Source: DASVUC01 sp036387255 (GTDB taxonomy: Bacteria; Planctomycetota; Phycisphaerae; Tepidisphaerales; Tepidisphaeraceae). Taken from it: a stretch of 14,064 nucleotides of DNA. The notes beneath the pieces were generated by a model. That model had not been told where the DNA came from and ran no database searches. It saw only the letters and a program-made list of their open reading frames with translations. Shown piece after piece: positions 8,421 to 14,064 of this stretch. Numbering within the stretch: the first letter of the stretch is position 1; each line of letters opens with the position of its first letter. A program made the translations under genes and the position numbers. The stretch lies in contig DASVUC010000213.1 in NCBI GenBank assembly GCA_036387255.1, forward strand, positions 1 through 14,064. Direction: 5' to 3'.

Positions 8421-8462
8421 GCAGCTTGAAACAACGGTGCAAACCAAAAAGCCTCAGGACGC
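8412..8462 (+). promoter_or_regulatory. Antiterminator hairpin of the aroF leader RNA
   Basis: GCGTTCTGAG (8412-8421) pairs with CTCAGGACGC (8453-8462) over 10 bp with one G-U. After a two-base bulge (CA), GCTT (8424-8427) pairs with AAGC (8449-8452). The total is 14 bp around a 21-base loop. Its 3' arm is the 5' arm of the terminator, so the two folds exclude each other. The same 5' arm can instead pair with an upstream segment: GAACGC (8348-8353) with GCGTTC (8412-8417), and CTC (8343-8345) with GAG (8419-8421). That gives the protector (1:2) fold of an attenuator. Confidence 0.65.
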
Positions 8463-8483
8463 GGTCCTGGGGCTTCTTTTTTT
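8449..8483 (+). terminator. Intrinsic terminator (attenuator) in the aroF leader
   Basis: AAGCCTCAGGAC (8449-8460) and GTCCTGGGGCTT (8464-8475) form a 12-bp stem with one G-U pair and the loop GCG, followed by C and seven T. No plus-strand gene other than the leader ORF lies between the end of the methyltransferase/GT2 gene (8074) and this point. It stands 57 bases before the aroF start, so it most likely controls entry into aroF and does not end an upstream gene. Confidence 0.88.
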
Positions 8484-8539
8484 GGTGCAAGGAGTTCAGC
8501 CATGTGTTGGCGATTCAGCTCGTTCAGCGGAGGTGCGCG

Positions 8540-9556
8540 ATGATCGTCGTGATGAAGCCTGGCTCGACGAATCAGCAAGTCGAGCATGTCGTCAACCTGG
8601 TGCGTGAAATGGGACTCAAAGACCACGTCATTGTTGGAACCGAACGAACCGTGATCGCAGCCATCGGCGACGATCGGTTCAAGGAAAAGAGCCGCTTCGA
8701 AACTGTTGAAGGTGTCGACAAGGTGATGCCGATCCTGGCGCCCTACAAGATGGCGTCGGCCGAGGTGAAGAAGGAGCGCACGGTGGTTCCCATCGGCAAG
8801 CTTGGAAGCGTCGGCGGGAAGAAGATCGGCGTCATCGCCGGGCCGTGTTCCGTGGAGGACAAGACGCATCTGCTGGAAATTGCGCACGCGTGTAAGGAGG
8901 CGGGGGCCGTAGGATTGAGGGGCGGGGCGTTTAAGCCGAGGACATCGCCCTACGCGTTTCAAGGACTGGCAGAAGAGGGGTTGAAATACCTGGCGCAGGC
9001 GCGCGAGCAGACGGGCCTGGCCATCGTCACGGAAGTGATGAGCATCGACCAGATTGATGTCTGCGTGGAGTACGCCGACGTGCTCCAGATCGGGGCGCGG
9101 AACATGCAGAACTTCAACCTGCTGGCGAAGATCGGCGAAACGCGCAAGCCGGTGCTGCTGAAGCGCGGCATGAGCGCGACGCTGGAAGAGTTTTTGCTCG
9201 CTGCGGAATACATCCTGGCGCGAGGAAACCACCAGGTGATGCTGTGCGAGCGCGGGATTCGCACGTTCGAGGATTATGTGCGCAATACGCTGCCGCTGGC
9301 GATCGTGCCGGAGCTTCAACGGCGCAGCCATCTGCCGGTGGTGGTGGATCCATCGCATGGCACGGGCAAGAGCTACCTGGTGGACAGCATGTGCCGGGCC
9401 TCCGTCGCGGCGGGGTGTGATGGGCTGATCATCGAAGTCCACAACGATCCCGCGCATGCAATGACCGATGGAGCGCAGTCGCTCAATCCCAAGCAATTTG
9501 ACGAGATGATGAAGGGAATCCGCCGCGTGGCGCTGGCCGTTGATCGAGAAGTCTGA
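8540..9556 (+). CDS. aroF: 3-deoxy-7-phosphoheptulonate (DAHP) synthase, Thermotoga-like with ferredoxin-like domain
   Basis: A 338-residue enzyme that joins phosphoenolpyruvate and erythrose 4-phosphate in the first step of the shikimate pathway, in the cytosol. Residues 1 to about 70 form the ferredoxin-like regulatory domain, which in Thermotoga maritima binds Phe and Tyr. The TIM-barrel core has AGPCSVED (100-107), GGAFKPRTSPYAFQG (128-142), QIGARNMQN (183-191), LLKRGMSAT (206-214), DPSHGTG (270-276) and EVHNDP (299-304). The metal ligands C103, H273, E299 and D310 are all present. The start ATG 8540 is backed by GGAGGT (8529-8534) five bases upstream; an in-frame extension to 8426 reads through the terminator and is not coding. 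With the leader attenuator, the gene appears to be under both feedback inhibition and transcriptional control by aromatic amino acids. Confidence 0.97.
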   Translation: MIVVMKPGSTNQQVEHVVNLVREMGLKDHVIVGTERTVIAAIGDDRFKEKSRFETVEGVDKVMPILAPYKMASAEVKKERTVVPIGKLGSVGGKKIGVIAGPCSVEDKTHLLEIAHACKEAGAVGLRGGAFKPRTSPYAFQGLAEEGLKYLAQAREQTGLAIVTEVMSIDQIDVCVEYADVLQIGARNMQNFNLLAKIGETRKPVLLKRGMSATLEEFLLAAEYILARGNHQVMLCERGIRTFEDYVRNTLPLAIVPELQRRSHLPVVVDPSHGTGKSYLVDSMCRASVAAGCDGLIIEVHNDPAHAMTDGAQSLNPKQFDEMMKGIRRVALAVDREV

Positions 9557-9562
9557 CTGTGA

Positions 9563-9621
9563 CACGGGCATCCTGCCCGTGCTCGACCACCCAAGCAAAG
9601 GGCACGGGCAAGATGCCCGTG
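9563..9621. repeat. Double palindromic repeat (planctomycete-type intergenic element)
   Basis: Two 19-bp palindromes, CACGGGCATCCTGCCCGTG (9563-9581) and CACGGGCAAGATGCCCGTG (9603-9621), are separated by 21 bases. Each folds on itself (8-bp arms, three-base loop), and the second is the reverse complement of the first with one mismatch, so the whole can also form one long hairpin. It sits in the 76 bases between aroF and the next gene. From memory, the sequence type, which spells HGQDAR or GILPV when translated, is widely dispersed in planctomycete genomes. It may dampen read-through or stabilise aroF mRNA. Confidence 0.75.
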
Positions 9622-9632
9622 GCACCCAAAAC

Positions 9633-10325
9633 ATGTCCACCATCCAATCAATCACGATCAACGACACGTACCCCTGGGGACGGAACCTGGAGGAGTACAA
9701 GTCAATGTTTTCGCTGTCGCGACAGGACCTTGGGCGCAGGGTGCTCGCTTGCGCCGATGGACCGGCGAGCTTCAATGCGGAGATGACCCGGCTGGGCAAC
9801 AGCGTGATGTCCATCGATCCCCTGTATGAGTTCACGGCCAAGGAAATCCGCCAGCGGATCGATGCGACATACGTGGAACTCGTCGCGGCGGCGAGGACCA
9901 ATGAGCATCGCTTCTGCTGGGGGCCTATTCCGTCGCCCGAGGCACTGGGGCAACGTCGCATGGCGGCAATGGAGGTGTTTCTGGAGGACTACGAGGCGGG
10001 GCGCGCACAAGGGCGTTACCAGGCGCAGTCCCTGCCGCGGGTGTCGTTCGCAACGGCGCAGTTTGATCTGGCGCTGTGCTCGCACTTCCTCTTCCTCTAC
10101 TCGCACCGCTTCGACCTGAATTTCCATTTCCAGTCCGTTCTCGAGATGCTGCGCGTGGCGAGGGAGGTGCGGATCTTCCCGTTGCTGGACATGGACGGGT
10201 GGAAGAGCGCGCATCTGGAGCCGCTGCTGGCGCGGCTGGATGCGCTGGGGCTGAACGCTTCGGTCGACCGTGTTGATTATGAATTTCAGCTCGGCGGCAA
10301 CGAGATGCTGCGGATCACGCAATGA
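9633..10325 (+). CDS. SAM-dependent methyltransferase-like protein (230 aa)
   Basis: The start ATG 9633 is chosen because the upstream in-frame extension (from 9540) is just the translated palindromic repeat. VLACADGPASFNAEM (37-51) resembles a class I SAM-binding motif I in the DGPASF form seen in a family of conserved uncharacterised bacterial methyltransferase-like proteins. It is followed by the acidic motif IDPLYEF (61-67), and FDLALCSHFLFLYS (144-157) occupies the motif IV region. No substrate can be named. The stop overlaps the next start as ATGA, so translation is coupled with the acetyltransferase. Confidence 0.8.
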   Translation: MSTIQSITINDTYPWGRNLEEYKSMFSLSRQDLGRRVLACADGPASFNAEMTRLGNSVMSIDPLYEFTAKEIRQRIDATYVELVAAARTNEHRFCWGPIPSPEALGQRRMAAMEVFLEDYEAGRAQGRYQAQSLPRVSFATAQFDLALCSHFLFLYSHRFDLNFHFQSVLEMLRVAREVRIFPLLDMDGWKSAHLEPLLARLDALGLNASVDRVDYEFQLGGNEMLRITQ

Positions 10326-10885
10326 ACCCGCTGCTGCTGGACATTCCCTTTGAGCTGGAAACTGAGCGGCTGCGCCTGCGCGTGCCTCGAGCGGGCGACG
10401 GGAAGATGCTGGCGGAAAGCGTGCGGGAATCGCTTGCGGAGCTGAAGGTGTGGATGCCTTGGGCGACGGATGATTACGGCGAGACGCAGGCGGAGGAGTG
10501 GGTCCGTCGCGCGGCGGCGAATTTCCTCACGCGCGAGCAGCTTCAGTTTCTGATTTTGCTCAAAGAGAGTCAGACGCACATCGGCACCTTCGGCGCCTTC
10601 CGCTTCGAGTGGTCTATCATGCGCTGCGAGATCGGCTATTGGCTGCGCACGCCTTACACGGGGAAGGGGTACATGACCGAGGCGGTGAACGGGCTGGTGC
10701 AGTTCTGTGAGAAGGCGCTGGCGGCGCGACGGATCGAGATCCGTTGCGATGACGGCAACGGCCCGAGCGGCCGCGTCGCAGAGCGATGCGGGTTCGCACT
10801 GGAAGGGGTGCTTCAGCATGAATCTCGCGATGCGCTGGGGCGTCTGAGGAACACGCGCATCTACGCGAAGACCCGCGGCGACTGA
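10322..10885 (+). CDS. GNAT-family N-acetyltransferase, RimJ/RimL type (187 aa)
   Basis: The ATG at 10322 overlaps the preceding TGA by four bases. The N-terminal ETERLRLR (13-20) is the hallmark opening of the RimJ/RimL-like group. The acetyl-CoA pyrophosphate loop is in TGKGYMTEAV (113-122). The C-terminal DDGNGPSGRVAERCGFALEGVL (143-164) fits the usual N-x-x-S-x-x-x-x-x-x-x-GF-x-x-EG motif. These enzymes acetylate the N-terminal amine of ribosomal proteins or small amines in the cytosol; the target here is unknown. The length is normal for the family. A 71-base gap separates it from the PAP2 gene. Confidence 0.88.
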   Translation: MNPLLLDIPFELETERLRLRVPRAGDGKMLAESVRESLAELKVWMPWATDDYGETQAEEWVRRAAANFLTREQLQFLILLKESQTHIGTFGAFRFEWSIMRCEIGYWLRTPYTGKGYMTEAVNGLVQFCEKALAARRIEIRCDDGNGPSGRVAERCGFALEGVLQHESRDALGRLRNTRIYAKTRGD

Positions 10886-10956
10886 CGCCTGGGCAGACGC
10901 CGGTGCCACGGATGAACCTTCCCAATCACTCTCGCGGCGCGTAGGCTGCTGGGGCT

Positions 10957-11691
10957 TTGAAGGGACGGATCAATCAGCTCATCTCGTATTTCGGCGGGCC
11001 CAGTCCGCTCGTGCTCGTCGTGGTGCTCATCGCGACGGCGGGGGTGTGGCTCTTTGTGAAGCTGGCGGATGAGGTGCGCGAGGGAGACACGCAGCATCTG
11101 GATGAGCGGGTGCTGCGGGCGCTGCGCAAGCCGGATGATCCGGGCGTGCTGCGCGGGCCGCACTGGGTCTTTGAGACCACGCGGGATATTACCTCGCTCG
11201 GATCCGTGACGGTGCTCGTGCTGACCACGGCGGGGGTGCTGGGGTACCTGCTGATCACGAAGAAGTATCACGCGATGTGGCTGGTGCTGGCGGCGACGGT
11301 AGGGGGGCTGGCGGTCGGTTCACTCATGAAATTCGCTTTCGCGCGGGCGCGGCCGACGGTGGTGCCTCACTTGCAGGATGTCGGTACCGCCAGCTTTCCC
11401 TCCGGTCACTCCATGTATTCGGCCATCGTGTATCTGACGCTGGCGAGTCTGCTCTCGCGAATCGTGCCGGAGCGCGCAGCGAAGGTGTACTTTATCATCA
11501 TTGCGCTGGTGCTGATCGTTTTGATTGGCGTCAGTCGCGTGTGTCTTGGCGTTCATTATCCCACCGATGTCATGGGCGGCTGGTGCGCGGGGATGGTTTG
11601 GGCGCTCGTCTGCTGGCTCACCGCGCGCTACCTCCAGCGGCGCGGCGCTGTCGAGAAGGACAGCCAGGTCACCACCTCAACGAATCGATAA
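10957..11691 (+). CDS. PAP2-family membrane phosphatase (244 aa)
   Basis: All three phosphatase motifs are present: KFAFARARP (K125 to P133, KX6RP), PSGH (148-151) and SRVCLGVHYPTD (S193, R194, H200, D204, SRX5HX3D). There are about five hydrophobic segments (near 16-35, 80-100, 105-125, 152-168, 178-195 and 206-223, one of which may be partial). Such enzymes dephosphorylate undecaprenyl pyrophosphate, phosphatidate or phosphatidylglycerophosphate at the membrane; the substrate is not resolved. The start is TTG 10957, the only common start after an in-frame TAG at 10942, and no clear ribosome binding site precedes it. The stop lies three bases before the beta-galactosidase start, so the two are likely cotranscribed. 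Confidence 0.9.
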   Translation: MKGRINQLISYFGGPSPLVLVVVLIATAGVWLFVKLADEVREGDTQHLDERVLRALRKPDDPGVLRGPHWVFETTRDITSLGSVTVLVLTTAGVLGYLLITKKYHAMWLVLAATVGGLAVGSLMKFAFARARPTVVPHLQDVGTASFPSGHSMYSAIVYLTLASLLSRIVPERAAKVYFIIIALVLIVLIGVSRVCLGVHYPTDVMGGWCAGMVWALVCWLTARYLQRRGAVEKDSQVTTSTNR

Positions 11692-11694
11692 TCG

Positions 11695-13773
11695 ATGAAA
11701 ATTGGAACGTACTACTACCCCGAACAATGGCCCGGCGAGCAGTGGAAGCGCGACTTTGACCACATGGCCGAAATGGGCATGCAGATCGTGCACATGGGCG
11801 AGTTCGCATGGTTCACCATGGAGCCCAGGCCGGGCGAGATCCAGCTTGATTGGCTCAACGAGTGCGTGGAGATGGCGGCGGCACGGAAGATGTCCGTCAT
11901 CCTCTGTACGCCAACGGCGGCGCCGCCCATCTGGCTCATCGAGCAGCATCCGGAAATCCTGCCGCTGGACGATGCGGGCCGAAAGCAGCGGCCGGGGGGA
12001 AGACGGCATTACAACCCGCTCGCGCCGGCGCTGCATGATGCAACGCGACGGATCGTGACGGCGCTGGCGGATCGATTCGGCAATCATCCGTCCATCATCG
12101 GCTGGCAAATCGACAACGAATTCAGCAACGTTTTCGATCAATCTGACATCACGCACGCGGCATTCCGCGAGTGGCTCAAGCGCAAGTACGAATCAATCGA
12201 TCGTTTAAACGACGCCTGGGGCCTGAGGTTCTGGAACCAGTACTTCACCGACTGGCACCAGATCCAGCTCTGGCCTGAGCGCGATGTGCATTACAACAAC
12301 CCGCACCTCGCGCTGGATTCCTCCCGCTTCTGGTCGTGGGCCTTTGCCAACTACGCGCGACTGCAAGCGGAGATTCTCAAGCCCCGCGTTGGCAGTCGCT
12401 GGATCACCACCAACTTCATGCCGTTCCACCTCGATTGCGATCCCGGTGACATGGCCGAGTTCCTCGATCTGATGAGCTGGGACAGTTACCCCATCACCGG
12501 CTGGGCCAAGAACCCGCCGGACGAGACGTATCGCCTGGGGGATCCCGCGAGCATCTCCTTCACGCATGACAACATGGCCAGCTACCGCAACCGCTGGGGG
12601 CTGCTGGAGCTTCAGCCGGGGCACGTCAACTGGTCTGGGTTTCCCGTGCTGCCGTACCCGGGGACGGTGCGCCTGTGGATCTGGACCGCTTTTGCACACG
12701 GTGCGGAGTTCGTGACGACTTATCGATTCCGCCAGCCGCGCTTCGGGGTGGAACTGTTTCACGATGGGCTGGTCGGAACCGACGGGGTGACGCCGTCACC
12801 CGGTGGTCGGCAGTTCATGCAGGTGATTGATGAGCTGAAACTTCTCGACCTCACGAAGATTCCGGATGGAGTACGCGAGCCCGGCGGCCCTGCCGCGGGA
12901 CAAGATGATTTCGATCCCGCGACAACCATCGGTCTTGTCTTCGACTTCGAGCAGATGTGGTATTACGCGACACTTCCGCAAGCAAAGCGATGGCATCAGC
13001 CGCACTGGTTGACGCTCTGGTATGCCGCCGCGGCACGACTGGGGTTGCGGGTGAAGATCCTGCATCCGAAGAAAGCCTGGCCGCAGAACCTGGCGATGAT
13101 CGTCGTCCCGGGGATGCAGATGGTCGACCCCGGGGACGTGAAGCAGTTGCACGATTACGCGGCTGCCGGCGGACATCTTGTGCTCACGTGCCGCACGGCG
13201 CTGATGGATCGCACGGGGCAACTTCACGACGGGCACTGGGCACAGCCGATTCTCGATCTGATCTGCGCGGAGATTGAGGCGTATGATTCGCTGCCCAGCA
13301 ACACCTGGGGTCAGGTGGAACTGGACGGAAAGAAATTCTCCTGGGGCGTGTGGGGCGATCTGCTTTATGCGAATCCGGACACGCGGGTGCTGGCCCGCTA
13401 TGCTGACCAATTCTACGCTGGCGCTGCGGCCGTGACCCAGTGCAAATACCAGGGCGGCACCGTCACGTACTGCGGCGTCCACGGCGAGCAGCCTTTCTGC
13501 GATGCGCTGATGGAGCGGCTGGCGGCGCAGTCAAACTTAAGGCTCGTTCCGCTGCCGCCGCGCGTGCAATTGGTGCGGCGGGGACCGTATCGAATCCTGC
13601 TCAATTACCAGGACATTCCCGCTACGGCGCCTGCCCCGGCGAACGCGCGGTTCCTGGTGGGAACGAGGCAGGTCGAGCCGGCGGGGGTGGCGGTGTGGGA
13701 GCAGGCCGTCGAAGCCGCTCCAGAGCCCGCGACCGAACCGCCCAAGCGCCGTCGGCGCTTTGGTGGAACTTGA
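11695..13773 (+). CDS. GH42 beta-galactosidase (692 aa)
   Basis: A full-length glycoside hydrolase family 42 protein that hydrolyses terminal beta-galactosides. The N-terminal GTYYYPEQWP (4-13) and FAWFTMEP (37-44) are typical family openings. IGWQIDNEF (135-143) carries the acid/base E142, and LLELQPGHVNW (303-313) carries the nucleophile E305. A Rossmann-like trimerisation domain follows from about residue 415 (VFDFEQMWYYATLP), then a small beta domain. The zinc-cluster cysteines found in Thermus-type GH42 are absent around residues 145-160. The C-terminus ends in a basic KRRRRFGG tail. There is no signal peptide, so it is cytosolic. No sugar transporter or regulator is nearby. The start ATG 11695 lacks a strong Shine-Dalgarno sequence. 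Confidence 0.95.
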   Translation: MKIGTYYYPEQWPGEQWKRDFDHMAEMGMQIVHMGEFAWFTMEPRPGEIQLDWLNECVEMAAARKMSVILCTPTAAPPIWLIEQHPEILPLDDAGRKQRPGGRRHYNPLAPALHDATRRIVTALADRFGNHPSIIGWQIDNEFSNVFDQSDITHAAFREWLKRKYESIDRLNDAWGLRFWNQYFTDWHQIQLWPERDVHYNNPHLALDSSRFWSWAFANYARLQAEILKPRVGSRWITTNFMPFHLDCDPGDMAEFLDLMSWDSYPITGWAKNPPDETYRLGDPASISFTHDNMASYRNRWGLLELQPGHVNWSGFPVLPYPGTVRLWIWTAFAHGAEFVTTYRFRQPRFGVELFHDGLVGTDGVTPSPGGRQFMQVIDELKLLDLTKIPDGVREPGGPAAGQDDFDPATTIGLVFDFEQMWYYATLPQAKRWHQPHWLTLWYAAAARLGLRVKILHPKKAWPQNLAMIVVPGMQMVDPGDVKQLHDYAAAGGHLVLTCRTALMDRTGQLHDGHWAQPILDLICAEIEAYDSLPSNTWGQVELDGKKFSWGVWGDLLYANPDTRVLARYADQFYAGAAAVTQCKYQGGTVTYCGVHGEQPFCDALMERLAAQSNLRLVPLPPRVQLVRRGPYRILLNYQDIPATAPAPANARFLVGTRQVEPAGVAVWEQAVEAAPEPATEPPKRRRRFGGT

Positions 13774-13837
13774 TCTGCCAAGCATCTGCGCCGGACGCGT
13801 CCTGCCCCTTACCCCCGCAAACGCGTTGCCAGCCACC

Positions 13838-13855
13838 TACCCTAAACAGGGTAGT
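13838..13855. promoter_or_regulatory. Perfect palindrome, possible operator
   Basis: CTACCCTAAACAGGGTAG has 7-bp perfect arms around AAAC. It lies 61 bases upstream of the last gene's start and about 65 bases after the GH42 stop. There is no T tract, so a terminator is unlikely. The size and position suit a dimeric repressor site for the following gene, but no regulator can be named. Confidence 0.4.
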
Positions 13856-13916
13856 ATCAAGGACGATTGAGATTGAGTAATTTGCGTACCTCACGTCTGC
13901 GAAGCGAGGAGGTGCG

Positions 13917-14064
13917 ATGTCGGAATCGGAGCGCGGAGGGTGGAGCATTCCCTGGACAGCTTTGCTGGCGGTACTGATTGCGACCGGGGGCACGGTTTTT
14001 TACTTCTCACCGCTGAACAGCGCTCGGCCGCAGATGCTGTCGGGGGAGCGCATGTCGACGCTGG
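13917..14064 (+). CDS. N-terminus of a membrane-anchored or exported protein (truncated by window end)
   Basis: ATG 13917 is preceded by AGGAGGT (907-913 of the 13,000s), the strongest Shine-Dalgarno sequence in the window. Only 49 codons are visible. After a short charged start (SESERGGW) comes one hydrophobic stretch (IPWTALLAVLIATGGTVFYF, about residues 11-30), followed by a polar segment. This fits an uncleaved signal anchor or the first TM helix. The family is not recognisable from this fragment. Confidence 0.7.
   Translation, partial: MSESERGGWSIPWTALLAVLIATGGTVFYFSPLNSARPQMLSGERMSTL

Noticed and set aside
8426..8539. In-frame N-terminal extension of DAHP synthase that contains the aromatic run WGFFFW
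   Set aside because: The run comes from translating the terminator's T tract. The conserved protein starts at ATG 8540 with a good ribosome binding site, and the extension crosses the terminator.
8340..8540. T-box or other riboswitch in the aroF leader
   Set aside because: No T-box consensus or known riboswitch core was seen; the aromatic-codon ORF with alternative pairings explains the leader better.
8393..9961. Long minus-strand open frame (522 aa) opposite aroF
   Set aside because: It spans the leader, aroF, the palindromic repeat and part of the next gene in antisense, so it is not a coherent protein.
10886..10956. Possible small gene or terminator between the acetyltransferase and PAP2 genes
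   Set aside because: Only a short direct repeat (GACGCC twice) is present; there is no hairpin with a T tract and no start with a ribosome binding site.

Overview
The window looks like a chromosomal segment of a high-GC bacterium, most probably a planctomycete (Phycisphaerae-like). The grounds are strongly G/C-biased third codon positions, few strong Shine-Dalgarno sequences, and two kinds of short palindromic intergenic repeat that I recall as common in planctomycete genomes. The assignment is an inference from gene content and composition, not from a marker gene. There is no phage, transposase, CRISPR or plasmid signature. The region is mostly housekeeping genes with a small envelope-glycosylation module.

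Layout. The left edge holds the 3' end of murQ (+), followed by palindromic repeats. Next come minus-strand genes: a two-TM hypothetical protein (600-1466), clpX (1720-3084) with a textbook terminator, a small one-TM SHOCT-like protein (3396-3713), and two tandem paralogous GT-C-type membrane proteins (3767-5119 and 5116-6540) joined by an ATGA start/stop overlap. Diverging from them on the plus strand is a fused SAM-methyltransferase/GT2 protein (6524-8074). A GT2 domain of the polyprenyl-phosphate-sugar synthase type beside two GT-C proteins suggests a lipid-linked-sugar glycosylation module. A tRNA-Pro(UGG) lies on the minus strand at 8150-8223.

Divergent from the tRNA is aroF (DAHP synthase, Thermotoga-like, with an N-terminal ferredoxin-like regulatory domain), followed by a methyltransferase-like protein, a GNAT acetyltransferase (ATGA overlap), a PAP2 phosphatase and a GH42 beta-galactosidase. 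A truncated membrane or exported protein begins at the right edge.

The most interesting signal is the roughly 200-nt leader of aroF. It holds a 24-codon GTG-started ORF rich in Phe, Trp and Tyr codons (8346-8420), a strong intrinsic terminator (8449-8483), and a mutually exclusive 14-bp antiterminator whose 5' arm (8412-8427) covers the stop codon of the ORF. An upstream segment (8343-8353) can pair with that same arm. These are the 1:2, 2:3 and 3:4 pairings of a ribosome-mediated transcription attenuator, placed before the first enzyme of aromatic amino acid synthesis.
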